NCBI RefSeq assembly: GCF_007989085.1
Contig: NZ_BJVJ01000018.1
Location: 1-64,000, forward strand
From: Pseudonocardia sulfidoxydans NBRC 16205
GTDB lineage: Bacteria; Actinomycetota; Actinomycetes; Mycobacteriales; Pseudonocardiaceae
DNA length: 64,000 nt
Direction: 5' to 3'
Shown: positions 42,573 through 52,741 of the stretch, piece by piece
How positions within the stretch are numbered: the first letter of the stretch is position 1
Layout: every line of letters starts with the position of its first letter
Position numbers and translations under genes: made by a program
Notes under the pieces: model-generated
The model's database searches: none
What the model saw: the letters and a program-made list of their open reading frames with translations, nothing else
What the model was told of the DNA's origin: nothing

Positions 42573-43277
42573 TCAGGACTCGGCGGGCCCGGTGTCGGCG
42601 GCCGCCCGGTTCTCCGGCAGCTCCGCGGTGTCGTCGATCGGGCGGCGCATCTCCTGGCGATAGCGCCACACCCCGAACCCGGTACCGACGACGAAGAACG
42701 CGATCGACCCGACCACCGCGACCGTCTTGAGCCACGGGACCGAGTCGAGCAGGCCCGCACCGTAGTAGCCGATCATCAGCAGCGTCGGCACCCAGAGGAT
42801 CGCGCCGACGCTGTTGGCTAGCAGGAACTTGCGGTTGTCCATGCGGACCGCACCCGCGATCATCGGCGCCAGCGTCCGGATCCAGGGGATCCAGCGGGCC
42901 ACCACGATCGACCAGAAACCCCAGCGGTCGAGGAAGCGCCCCGCCCGCTCGAGGTTGGCCTTGTTGAGCATCTTCCCGTCCTTGCGGGCGAGGATGCGCG
43001 TGCCGGTGTAGCGACCGACGAGGTACCCGGCCTGGTTCCCGGCCACCGCCAGCACCGCCGCCACGAAGGCCAGCATCCAGGCGCCGCGCTCGTGCCCGTG
43101 CTGGGCCAGGACGACGCCCGCCGCGACGAGCAGCGAGTCACCCGGCAGGAACAGCCCGACGATGAACGCGCACTCGAGGAAGATGAACGTGAGCACGACG
43201 GCCCAGACCGTGGCCGGGCCCGCGGAGTCGAGCGGTCCCCAGGCCAGGGTCGTGGTGAGCGCGGTCGTCGTGGTCAC
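42573..43277 (-). CDS. DedA-family membrane protein 1
   Basis: DedA proteins (SNARE-associated domain) are now seen as lipid flippases, for example for undecaprenyl phosphate. The 234-residue protein has the family hairpin FLECAFIVGLFLPGDSLLVAAG and the conserved GRYTG...RWIPWIRTLAPMIAGAVRM segment. The C-terminal tail is charged (EMRRPIDDTAELPENR). GTG 43277 is the likely start. A second DedA gene lies 58 bp upstream on the same strand. DedA gene Rv0364 sits next to fba in M. tuberculosis, in agreement with this neighbourhood. Confidence 0.88.
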   Translation of the reverse strand: MTTTTALTTTLAWGPLDSAGPATVWAVVLTFIFLECAFIVGLFLPGDSLLVAAGVVLAQHGHERGAWMLAFVAAVLAVAGNQAGYLVGRYTGTRILARKDGKMLNKANLERAGRFLDRWGFWSIVVARWIPWIRTLAPMIAGAVRMDNRKFLLANSVGAILWVPTLLMIGYYGAGLLDSVPWLKTVAVVGSIAFFVVGTGFGVWRYRQEMRRPIDDTAELPENRAAADTGPAES

Positions 43278-43335
43278 TGGTCTCCAGCATGGTCGCCGGG
43301 CCCGGTCGTCGCAAAGGTGATGAACACGGCGACGG

Positions 43336-44022
43336 TCAGCGGCGGGCGCGGTGGGCGGGGCCCGGGCGGGCACGCCGCGCCCGGACGACCTCGATGACGA
43401 TCGGGATCACCGAGATCAGCACGATCAGGATCAGCATCGCCTCGATGTTGTTCTTGACGATGTCGAAGCTGCCGAGGAAGTAGCCCAGCACCGTCACACC
43501 CGCGGCCCACGCCACGCCACCGATCAGCGAGTACGTGAAGTACCGGCGCGGGTCCATCTTCGCGACGCCCGCCATCACGGTGATGAACGTGCGCACGATC
43601 GGCACGAAACGTGCCATGACGATCGCGCGGTTGCCGTACTTGTCGAAGAACCCCTGCGTCTTCTCGACGTGCTCGGGCTTGAACAGCCGCGACTTCGGCT
43701 TGTCGAAGATCGCCGGCCCGGCCTTGCGGCCGATCCAGTAGCCGCATGCGTTCCCCGCGAACGCGGCGACCACCAGGATCAGGCACGTCAGCCACAGCGG
43801 CGTCTTGATCGCGCCGACGTGGACGAACAGGCCCGCCGTGAACAGCAGCGAGTCACCCGGCAGGAAGAACCCCAGCAGCAGCCCGCACTCGGCGAACACG
43901 ATCAACGCGAGCCCGACCAGCGCCCACGGACCCAGCCACTCGATGATCGTGTCGGGCTGGAGCCACTCCGGGCCCAGGGCCAGCGTGGCGGTCGACGGCG
44001 CGATGCCGAGGAGATTCGTCAC
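43336..44022 (-). CDS. DedA-family membrane protein 2
   Basis: The 228-residue protein is a paralogue of the neighbouring DedA gene. Family features are FAECGLLLGFFLPGDSLLFTAG, GYWIGRKAGPAIF and ARFVPIVRTFITVMAGVAKMDPRRY. It has about five membrane segments and ends in a very basic tail (RARRARPGPAHRARR). Having two DedA genes side by side suggests a duplication followed by divergence, perhaps for different lipids or for assembly as a pair. Its start (ATG 44022) is 28 bp after the stop of the Pro-rich membrane protein. Confidence 0.88.
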   Translation of the reverse strand: MTNLLGIAPSTATLALGPEWLQPDTIIEWLGPWALVGLALIVFAECGLLLGFFLPGDSLLFTAGLFVHVGAIKTPLWLTCLILVVAAFAGNACGYWIGRKAGPAIFDKPKSRLFKPEHVEKTQGFFDKYGNRAIVMARFVPIVRTFITVMAGVAKMDPRRYFTYSLIGGVAWAAGVTVLGYFLGSFDIVKNNIEAMLILIVLISVIPIVIEVVRARRARPGPAHRARR

Positions 44023-44050
44023 GGTTCACGACGGTACCCGTCCCCGACAC

Positions 44051-44506
44051 TCACCCGAGCGGCGGTAGCAGCCCCGGCACGAGCACCGACAGCAGCGCCA
44101 ACGCGCACCCGAGCACCGCGCCGCCCAGCAACGCGACCGTCAACGCCCACCCGACCTGGTTCATCGGGCTGCGCGGCGTGGACCGACGGCCCCGGCCCGC
44201 ACCGGTGGCGTTCACGGCCTGCTGCGACCACATGCCCGACGCCTCGTGCCCGTGCTGCGACGGACCGGCCGGCGGCTGCTGCATCGACTGCTGGGCGGGC
44301 GAGTACCGGCCGGACGCCTGTGGGCCCGGCGCCGGGGCGAGAGGTGCCGGCGGACGGGGCACGGGACCCGGCTGCGGCGGGGCCGCGAACGGGTTGCCGC
44401 TGGTCTGCCCTGCGCGGGCGCGCAACGCCTCCGACAACTTCCGACCCGGGTCGTCCATCGCCGTCACGGTGCCGTTCTCCCTGTTCACGGGGGTTCTGGA
44501 CCTCAT
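44051..44506 (-). CDS. Pro/Gln-rich protein with C-terminal membrane helix, coupled to sigma gene
   Basis: The 151-residue protein (or 135 if it starts at ATG 44458, MDDPGRKLSEALRARAG) has a charged N-terminus and a long disordered Pro/Gln/Gly stretch. One C-terminal membrane helix follows (VGWALTVALLGGAVLGCALA). Its stop-start overlap (ATGA) with the sigma gene shows coupling. A tail-anchored partner encoded directly after a sigma factor could be an anti-sigma factor, but no zinc anti-sigma motif (HxxxCxxC) is present, so this is only a suggestion. Confidence 0.6.
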   Translation of the reverse strand: MRSRTPVNRENGTVTAMDDPGRKLSEALRARAGQTSGNPFAAPPQPGPVPRPPAPLAPAPGPQASGRYSPAQQSMQQPPAGPSQHGHEASGMWSQQAVNATGAGRGRRSTPRSPMNQVGWALTVALLGGAVLGCALALLSVLVPGLLPPLG

Positions 44507-45237
44507 CGGCCCGACGCGCGGGCCGCCATCACCTTCGCGACGGTGTCGAGTCCGCGACTCGCCGTCGACTTGACCGTACCGCGGCTGATGCCCGTCGCCT
44601 CCGCGATCTCGGCTTCCGACATCCCCCCGTAATAACGGAGGACGAGGACCTCGCGCTGCCGCGGCGGGAGCGTCGCCAACGCGTCGACGACCGCCTGGTG
44701 CTCGGCCGACAGCATCGCCAGCGACTCCGCCGAGCGGGCGTTGACGCTGTGCGGCGGCACGTAGTCGCGCGCCGTGCGGCGCCGGCGCAGCACCGACCGC
44801 GACCCGTTGACGACGGCCGTGCGCAGGTAGGCGACCGCGGCCGCCTCGTCGCGCAGCCCGCCCCAGTTGCGGTGCAGACCCGTGAACGCCTCCTGGACGA
44901 CGTCCTCGGCCGTGGTCGGCTCGTCGACCAGCAGGACCGCGAGCCGGACCAGCCGGAGCCGGTGGTCGTTGTAGAGATCCGCCAGGGTCCGCGGCGGCGC
45001 GCCCGGCGGGGGCGGCGGCGGAGCGGCGACGGGATCCGGGCCGGCGTCGATGCGGCGCAACCTGCTGAGGGTCTGCTCGACCGCCCGCTCACCCTCCGTC
45101 GGCGCATGGCGCCCGGTGGCGGATCCCGGGAACGGACCCCCGACGCCGTAGCGGTCGTGGGGCTCGAAAGCGTGCTGGCTCGCCGTACTCCCCTCCCCGT
45201 TCACTCGGGGGAGTCTATCGGCGGCCGGATCCGGCAT
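44503..45237 (-). CDS. SigE-family ECF RNA polymerase sigma factor
   Basis: The protein (244 residues from ATG 45237, or 233 from GTG 45204) has an unconserved Pro-rich N-terminus. Sigma region 2 follows (LYNDHRLRLVRLAVLLVDEP, then EDVVQEAFTGLHRNWGGL), then region 4 (LPPRQREVLVLRYYGGMSEA with helix-turn-helix EIAEATGISRGTVKSTASRG). These match the SigE-70/ECF group that actinobacteria have in many copies. The start is uncertain because neither site has a good ribosome-binding site. It is divergent from fba and translationally coupled to a membrane protein gene that may regulate it. Confidence 0.85.
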   Translation of the reverse strand: MPDPAADRLPRVNGEGSTASQHAFEPHDRYGVGGPFPGSATGRHAPTEGERAVEQTLSRLRRIDAGPDPVAAPPPPPPGAPPRTLADLYNDHRLRLVRLAVLLVDEPTTAEDVVQEAFTGLHRNWGGLRDEAAAVAYLRTAVVNGSRSVLRRRRTARDYVPPHSVNARSAESLAMLSAEHQAVVDALATLPPRQREVLVLRYYGGMSEAEIAEATGISRGTVKSTASRGLDTVAKVMAARASGR

Positions 45238-45326
45238 TGGCGGAGCCCGTCCCCGGGTACGGGATACTTGCCCGTGACGAGCGCCGACACGCCACGACGA
45301 GCGCCACCCGATCGAGAGGACGCCCC

Positions 45327-46358
45327 ATGCCGATCGCCACTCCCGAGGTCTACAACGCGATGCTCGACGGCGCCAAGAAGGGGGAGTACGCCTTCCCGGC
45401 GATCAACGTGACCAGCAGCGAGACCCTCAACGCGGCCCTCCGGGCCTTCGCGGAGGCCGAGAGCGACGGCATCGTCCAGCTGTCGACGGGTGGCTCCGAG
45501 TTCGCGTCCGGCCTGGGCGTGAAGGACATGGTCGTCGGCTCCGTCGCCATGGCCGAGTTCGCGCACGTCGTCGCCGAGCAGTACCCGGTCAACGTCGTGC
45601 TGCACACCGACCACTGCCCCAAGGACAAGCTCGACGGCTTCGTACGCCCCCTGATGGCCATCAGCGCCGAGCGCGTCGCCCGCGGCGAGCAGCCCCTGTT
45701 CCAGTCGCACATGTGGGACGGCTCCGCGGTCGAGCTCGAGGAGAACCTGCAGATCGCCGCCGAGCTGCTCGACGCCGCCGCCAAGGCGAAGATCATCCTC
45801 GAGGTCGAGATCGGCGTCGTCGGCGGTGAGGAGGACGGCGTCCACAACGAGGTCAACGAGAAGCTCTACACGGCGCCGGGCGACTACGAGCGCACCGTCG
45901 ACGTCCTCGGTGGCGGCGAGAAGGGGCGCTACCTGCTGGCCGCCACCTTCGGCAACGTGCACGGCGTCTACAAGCCGGGCAACGTCAAGCTGCGGCCCGA
46001 GATCCTCAAGGAAGGCCAGGAGGTGGCGCGCGCCACGCTCGGGCTGCCCGCCGACGCCAAGCCCCTCGACCTCGTCTTCCACGGCGGCTCGGGCTCGGGC
46101 CTCGACGAGATCCACGAGGCGATCTCCTACGGCGTCGTGAAGATGAACGTCGACACCGACACCCAGTACGCCTTCACCCGCCCGATCGCCGCGCACATGT
46201 TCCAGAACTACGACGGCGTCCTGAAGATCGACGGCGAGGTCGGCAACAAGAAGCAGTACGACCCGCGCTCGTACCTGAAGAAGGCCGAGCAGTCGATGAC
46301 CGACCGCGTCGTCGAGGCCTGCCAGAACCTCAAGTCCGCGGGTCGCACCCTGCGCTGA
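45327..46358 (+). CDS. fba: Class II fructose-bisphosphate aldolase
   Basis: The zinc enzyme splits fructose 1,6-bisphosphate in glycolysis and rejoins it in gluconeogenesis. The 343-residue protein has the zinc-binding HTDHCP and the second signature LEVEIGVVGGEEDG. It also has the third His region FGNVHGVYKPG and the phosphate loop FHGGSGSG, followed by VKMNVDTDTQYAF. GAGAGGA precedes ATG 45327. The length is normal for the actinobacterial type. It lies near DUF3151 and purA as in M. tuberculosis (Rv0363c region). Confidence 0.97.
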   Translation: MPIATPEVYNAMLDGAKKGEYAFPAINVTSSETLNAALRAFAEAESDGIVQLSTGGSEFASGLGVKDMVVGSVAMAEFAHVVAEQYPVNVVLHTDHCPKDKLDGFVRPLMAISAERVARGEQPLFQSHMWDGSAVELEENLQIAAELLDAAAKAKIILEVEIGVVGGEEDGVHNEVNEKLYTAPGDYERTVDVLGGGEKGRYLLAATFGNVHGVYKPGNVKLRPEILKEGQEVARATLGLPADAKPLDLVFHGGSGSGLDEIHEAISYGVVKMNVDTDTQYAFTRPIAAHMFQNYDGVLKIDGEVGNKKQYDPRSYLKKAEQSMTDRVVEACQNLKSAGRTLR

Positions 46359-46455
46359 CGGTCGGCTCCGGGGCTCGGGGCAGGATTGGGGCCATGAGCG
46401 AGCGTCAGCGACACAGTGCGTGCGGCCATCGTCCGAGCTCCGGCGAGGGCGTGCG

Positions 46456-46869
46456 ATGACCGTCCACGGGAACCTCCTCGGCCCCGAGCCCACCCGGCTG
46501 CCCGTCGACCCGGCGGCCGCCGAACTGGCGGGCGGCGCGGACGCCAAGACCGTGGCCGCCGCGCACCCCGCCTCCATGACCGCCTGGGCGACCCTGGCCG
46601 AAGGCGCCCTCGCCGACGGCGAGTCCGTCACCGCCTACGCCTACGCCCGCACCGGGTACCACCGCGGCCTCGACCAGCTGCGCCGCAACGGCTGGAAGGG
46701 CTTCGGCCCGATCCCGTGGTCGCACGAGCCCAACCAGGGCGTCTTCCGCGCCCTCGCCGCGCTGCTGCGGGCGTCGGAGGCGATCGGGGAGACCGACGAG
46801 GTCGAGCGCCTGCGCGCTTTCATCGCCGACTCCGACTCGACCGCGCCCGCCGAGCTCGGCCTCTCCTGA
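46456..46869 (+). CDS. DUF3151-family protein (Rv0360c-like)
   Basis: This is a 137-residue soluble helical protein of the conserved actinobacterial family DUF3151. Recognisable parts are LLGPEPTRLPVDP, AHPASMTAWATLAEGAL and RRNGWKGFGPIPWSHEPNQGVFRALAALLRA. The middle looks like a TPR-type helix pair, so protein binding is plausible, but the function is unknown. ATG 46456 gives the family N-terminus. It follows fba by 97 bp, as in mycobacteria, where the two are close neighbours. A hairpin terminator follows the stop. Confidence 0.85.
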   Translation: MTVHGNLLGPEPTRLPVDPAAAELAGGADAKTVAAAHPASMTAWATLAEGALADGESVTAYAYARTGYHRGLDQLRRNGWKGFGPIPWSHEPNQGVFRALAALLRASEAIGETDEVERLRAFIADSDSTAPAELGLS

Positions 46870-46879
46870 GGGCTTCCCC

Positions 46880-46909
46880 GCGACGGGCGGCGGGCACGCC
46901 GCCCGTCGC
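46880..46909 (+). terminator. Hairpin terminator after DUF3151 gene
   Basis: A perfect 12-bp stem, GCGACGGGCGGC with its complement, has a six-base loop (GGGCAC) and begins 11 bp after the stop. There is no T-run. Confidence 0.72.
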
Positions 46910-47213
46910 CACCGGGCCGGGCTTCCCCGCCGGCCGGCCCCGCCCTTCCCCGCGCCCCGCCCTTCCTCATGCCCGCCCGGAGGCGATCGCCGTCGTCCGC
47001 ACCGTGCAGCGATGCACCCGGGGTGGGGTCGGGAACGCCCCGAATACCACCGACGTTCCCCGTACGGCGCTCGCGGTGGAACACCGGGACATGTGACCGT
47101 CGACGCGACGTTCCCCTCCGGTGACCCGCCGGTCACGACGGGTGGGGGAGAATGATCCGGCGGCAACGCCGACGTCGGGGATACGTCGACTCCTGGGGAG
47201 AGGTCGAACAGCA
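46910..47213. other. Intergenic region before the acyltransferase gene
   Basis: There is no gene of its own here. Near 46920-46975, CGCCCTTCCCCGC-type words repeat two or three times. The rest probably holds the acyltransferase promoter and leader; GGGGAGAGG (47195-47203) is its ribosome-binding site. Some in-frame codons extend upstream of 47214 but begin with low-quality starts. Confidence 0.45.
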
Positions 47214-47885
47214 GTGCAGTTCCTGATCAGGTGGGTCATCCGTCCGCTCGCGATGCTCCTGTGGCGCCCCAAGGCCGAAGGCATCGAAGGGGTGCCCCTC
47301 ACCGGCCCGGTGATCTTCGCGTCCAACCACCGCGCGGCCGTCGACACCGCGGTGATCCCGCTGGTCGCGCCCCGCCCCGTCGCCTTCCTCGCCAAGGCCG
47401 AGTACTTCACCGGCCACAGCCTCAAGAGCCGCTTCGGCGCCCGCTTCCTCTCCGCCCTCAACTACGTCCCCGTCGACCGCGGCAACGCAAAGGCCGGCCT
47501 CGCCGCCCTCGACGCCGGTCGCGGCGTCCTCGAAGCCGGCGGCGCGTTCGGCATCTACCCCGAGGGCACCCGGTCCCTCGACGGCCGGCTCCACCGCGGC
47601 CACACCGGCGTCGCCACCCTGGCGCTCACCACCGGCGCCGTGGTCGTCCCCGTCGGCCTCCTCGGCACCGACAAGGTGCAGCCCGTCGGCGTCAAGATCC
47701 CGCGGATCGCGCCCGTCACCGTCCGGTTCGGCGCGCCCCTCGACTTCTCCCGCTACGAGGGGCTCGAGAACTCACCGGCAATCCGTCGCGCCGTCACCGA
47801 CGAGATCATGGACGCGATCGCGCAGCTCAGCGGGCAGGAGTACGTCGACTCCTACCACCGCCGCCCCGACGCCGAGGCTGCCTGA
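47214..47885 (+). CDS. 1-acylglycerol-3-phosphate acyltransferase (PlsC-like)
   Basis: The 223-residue membrane-associated enzyme should acylate lysophosphatidic acid in phospholipid synthesis. It has the catalytic HX4D motif in SNHRAAVDTAV, the glycerol-phosphate motif FGIYPEGTRSLDGRL, and the VVPVGLLGTDKV segment. One N-terminal hydrophobic helix (FLIRWVIRPLAMLLW) anchors it. GTG 47214 is chosen from the GGGGAGAGG upstream; a longer in-frame form from 47121 is less likely. The gene stands before a convergent unknown gene and purA. Confidence 0.88.
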   Translation: MQFLIRWVIRPLAMLLWRPKAEGIEGVPLTGPVIFASNHRAAVDTAVIPLVAPRPVAFLAKAEYFTGHSLKSRFGARFLSALNYVPVDRGNAKAGLAALDAGRGVLEAGGAFGIYPEGTRSLDGRLHRGHTGVATLALTTGAVVVPVGLLGTDKVQPVGVKIPRIAPVTVRFGAPLDFSRYEGLENSPAIRRAVTDEIMDAIAQLSGQEYVDSYHRRPDAEAA

Positions 47886-47888
47886 CAT

Positions 47889-49947
<2,059 letters not shown>

Positions 49948-49978
49948 CCCGCGCCGCCCGCCCGAGGGTGGTGCCGGC

Positions 49979-50120
49979 GCAGCGGCCGATGGATGCCGCC
50001 GTGCCGCACCGCCGCCGCCCGCGCGTCGGCGGTGCCGCCGCGCAGGTTCAGGTGCCGCCGCAGCGGCCGATGGACGCCGCCGTGCCGCACCGCCGCCGCA
50101 CACGGGTCGGCGGTGCCGCC
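49979..50120. repeat. 81-bp direct repeat, two copies
   Basis: AGCGGCCGATGGA begins the copies at 49981 and 50062, and the following 60 bases match closely through GTCGGCGGTGCCGCCGCGCAGG. The copies start about 30 bp after the purA stop and run into the 20-bp array. Confidence 0.75.
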
Positions 50121-50280
50121 GCGCAGGTTCTTCGGCCGCTGCGCAGGTTCTTCGGCCGCTGTGCAGGTTCTGGTGTCGCTGTGCAGGTTCTGGTGTCGCT
50201 GTGCAGGTTCTGGTGTCGCTGCGTGGGTTCTGGTGTCGCTGCGTGGGTTCTGGTGTCGCTGCGTGGGCCCTGGGGTCGTC
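50121..50280. repeat. 20-bp tandem array, eight units
   Basis: Eight head-to-tail units of exactly 20 bp fall in three variants. Two are GCGCAGGTTCTTCGGCCGCT, three are GTGCAGGTTCTGGTGTCGCT, and the last three start GCGTGGG (the final one diverged). The grouping of identical neighbours shows growth by local duplication. Confidence 0.85.
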
Positions 50281-51114
50281 GCGGTGGCTGTGTAGGCGGG
50301 GGCCCGACCGGACAACCCGCGCGGCGACGCTCGCGTACCCGTGTGTGGCGGTTGTGGAAGGGGTGCAGCCTCGGTCCGCTGGTCGAGCGATCACCGCGCG
50401 GGTTCTGCAGTCGGGGCATGGGTTCCGAGATCGCGGCGGGGCCTGCAAACGGCTGGACGACCGGAGAAGCCGCGCGGCGACGGCGGAACCCGCGGCGGGT
50501 CTCGCACCGGCACCGGCTTCGAGAGGCGGGCAGCGCCGTGCCCTGCCGGCTCGGCCATCGCTGCGCATGTTCTGCGGTCGCCGCGCGGGTCTCGAGATCC
50601 CCGCGGGGCCTGCAGCGGATTCCGCGACCAGACAGTCCGCACGGCGACGACGAACCCGCGACGGAGATGTGGGCTGCTCGCTTCGCGGCCCGCACCCGCT
50701 GGAGGTCCGCTGCACCCTCTGCATGGGTGCGACGGCTGTGGAGGGGCACAGCGCCGCGATCTGCCGGCTCGGCGATCACCACGCAGGCTGTGCAATCGCG
50801 ACGTGCATTCTGACGTCGTGGCGCGGTCTGCAGGTGGCGGTTCGACCGAACAAGCCACGCGGCGGCGGAGCCTGCGTGGCGGCGATGCGGCACTCTCTTC
50901 GCGGCGCGCACCCGTTGCAGGTCCGCTGCACCCTCTGCTGGGGCGGCGGCTGTGGAGGGGCGCAAGCGTCTCCGTCTGCTGGCGGGGTTGTCGCCGCGCG
51001 GGTTCTGCGGTCGCGGCGTGGGTTCTGGGATCGTTGCGCGGCTTGCAGGTGGTAGTCCGACCGGACAAGCCACGCGGTCACGGAGAAACCGCGCGGCGGG
51101 GGCCCGGACGGCCT
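50281..51114. repeat. Diverged tandem repeat, four copies of about 155-225 bp
   Basis: Anchor words recur in the same order. A GGTTCTGC(A/G)(G/A)TCG-type anchor occurs near 50400, 50555, 50780 and 50997. GGTCCGCTGCACCCTCTGC occurs at 50704 and 50920, exactly 216 bp apart. CTGTGGAGGGGC occurs near 50735 and 50950, and (G)ACCGGACAAGCC-like words close each unit. No reading frame here looks like a protein; encoded peptides are Arg/Pro-rich in every frame and have no ribosome-binding site. Confidence 0.7.
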
Positions 51115-51160
51115 CGAAGGTGTCGTGAGCGCTCCCGGGCCGCACTGACGACACGCTCCG
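51115..51160. repeat. REP-like palindrome, doublet 4 first copy
   Basis: The left arm is CGAAGGTGTCGTGAGCGC and the right arm is CACTGACGACACGCTCCG. It starts 61 bp before the next copy. Confidence 0.78.
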
Positions 51161-51175
51161 CGTCGCCCCGGCCGA

Positions 51176-51220
51176 CGAGCGTGTCGTGAGAGCTGCAGAG
51201 CAGCGCTGGTGACACGTTCG
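51176..51220. repeat. REP-like palindrome, doublet 4 second copy
   Basis: The left arm is CGAGCGTGTCGTGAGAGC and the right arm is GCGCTGGTGACACGTTCG. This is the last copy of the family in the window. Confidence 0.78.
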
Positions 51221-51531
51221 CGCCCCACCGCTGCGCGTTCTGCGCCGCTGTGTGCCGGGCGTTACGCACCCCACGCTGCTGCGCACCTCACCGCTCGCTG
51301 CACGCCTCGCGCCGCCGCCCGCCCTGGCCACGCGCCCGCTGCCTGCCGGGTGCTGTGCCCTGCTGCCTGCCGGGTGCTCTGCAGGTTGCCTGCTGGGCGC
51401 TGTGTGCCTGTTGCCTGCTGGGCGCGGTGCGTCTCACGGCGCTGCCCGCCCGCCGCCCGCTGCCCGCCCGCCGCGCGCCGCCGCTCGCCCTGCGCCTGCC
51501 CGCCCTGCGGCGTTGGGGCGCGGCGGCGGGG
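51221..51531. other. Low-complexity gap upstream of the marP stop
   Basis: This is gene-free sequence of short repeated words. TGCCTGCCGGGTGCT / TGCCTGCTGGGCGC recur four times at about 51340-51430, and CGCTGCCCGCCCGCC recurs around 51440-51475. It links the repeat array to the 3' end of marP. Confidence 0.5.
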
Positions 51532-52728
51532 TCAGGCGGCGCAGGTGCCGGTGTCGGCTTTGCGGGTCAGGCCGCTGGAGGCGTTGAGGGCGCCCGCGAC
51601 CTGGTCGGCGGTGAGGACGAAGCCGGTCTCGGAGTCGTCGAGGGCGGCGCCGAACACGACGCCGAGGACCTGGCCGTCGGGAGCGATCATGGGGCCGCCT
51701 GAGTTCCCGGAGCGGACGGTGGCGCGGATCGTGTAGACGTCGCGGGTCACGGTGCCGCTGTCGTAGATGTCGGGTCCGCGGAGCTGGATGCGGTCGCGGA
51801 TCTTGGCGGCGGTGGCGGTGTAGGGCCCGTCGAGAGGGTAGCCGAGGACGATGGCGTCGTCACCGGGTTTGGCGGCGTCGGGCGCGAACTGCAACGGGTC
51901 GGCGTCGAGGTCGGGGACGGCGAGTACGGCGACGTCGATCTCCGGGTCGTAGGAGACGACGGTGGCGGTGAGGGTGCGGGTGCGGCCGTTGCGGCCGGGG
52001 ACTTCGACGCTGGTCTGGTTGGTGCCGGCGACGACGTGGGCGTTGGTCATGACGCGCTGGGGTCCGACGACGAACCCGGTGCCTTCGAGCTGGCGCTGGC
52101 AGGAGGGGGCGCGGCCGCGAACCTTGAGGACGCTGCCGCCGACGTCGCGGACGACCTGGCTTCGGGCGAGGGCGGCGTCGGGTGGGCCGACGGCGGTGAT
52201 GGGGGTCTGCGCGAAGGGGGACAGGACGTCGGGGAACCCGGAGTCGTCGAGGAGTTGGCGCAGTTCGGCGGGTAGGGCGCGGGCGCCCGACGGCATGACG
52301 GAGTCGACGGACTGGAGGACTTCGGAGCTGCGGACGCTGGCGGCGAGGCCGGGGAAGCTGGCGGAGGCGAGTGGGAGGGCGACGAGCCAGGCGGCGACGA
52401 CGACGGTGAAGGCTTGGAGGAGGGCGCCGAGGGAGGAGTCGACCTTGAGGACGCGTTCGCCGGTGATGCGGTCGCGGATGCGTCGGCCGAAGAAGACGCC
52501 GGTGGTCTCGCCGAGGGCGACGAGGAGCACGACGACGACGATGCTGACGATGACGCGGGTGTGTTGGGCTTCGATGCCGGAGACGATCAGTGGGGCGAGG
52601 CGGACGCCGAGGATGGCGCCGCCGAGGACGCCGACGAACGACAGCAGGGCGACGGCCATGCCGTGGCGCCAGCCGGACACGCCCGCGACGATCGCGAGGA
52701 GTACGACGAGTACGTCGACCCAGCTCAT
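51532..52728 (-). CDS. marP: Membrane serine protease MarP
   Basis: The 398-residue protein has four N-terminal helices (the first starts at SWVDVLVVLLAIVAGVSGW, CvpA-like) and an external trypsin-like protease domain. The catalytic residues are His at about 231 (TNAHVV), Asp at about 265 (EIDVAVL) and Ser 343 (SGNSGGP). One Cys lies before the protease domain (APSCQRQ) and one at the C-terminus (GTCAA), and the pair may form a redox disulfide. M. tuberculosis Rv3671c (MarP) keeps internal pH in acid and cleaves a peptidoglycan hydrolase. ATG 52728 starts a four-gene reverse-strand block with Nudix, thioredoxin-like and nth, the same order as in mycobacteria. Confidence 0.93.
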   Translation of the reverse strand: MSWVDVLVVLLAIVAGVSGWRHGMAVALLSFVGVLGGAILGVRLAPLIVSGIEAQHTRVIVSIVVVVLLVALGETTGVFFGRRIRDRITGERVLKVDSSLGALLQAFTVVVAAWLVALPLASASFPGLAASVRSSEVLQSVDSVMPSGARALPAELRQLLDDSGFPDVLSPFAQTPITAVGPPDAALARSQVVRDVGGSVLKVRGRAPSCQRQLEGTGFVVGPQRVMTNAHVVAGTNQTSVEVPGRNGRTRTLTATVVSYDPEIDVAVLAVPDLDADPLQFAPDAAKPGDDAIVLGYPLDGPYTATAAKIRDRIQLRGPDIYDSGTVTRDVYTIRATVRSGNSGGPMIAPDGQVLGVVFGAALDDSETGFVLTADQVAGALNASSGLTRKADTGTCAA

Positions 52729-52741
52729 GCGGAGATCCCGG

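Noticed and set aside
50048-51331. 427-codon minus-strand frame in the repeat array after purA
   Set aside because: It has no ribosome-binding site, the composition is R/P/A/T-rich and follows the DNA repeats, and it runs through a REP-like doublet. I treat it as non-coding.
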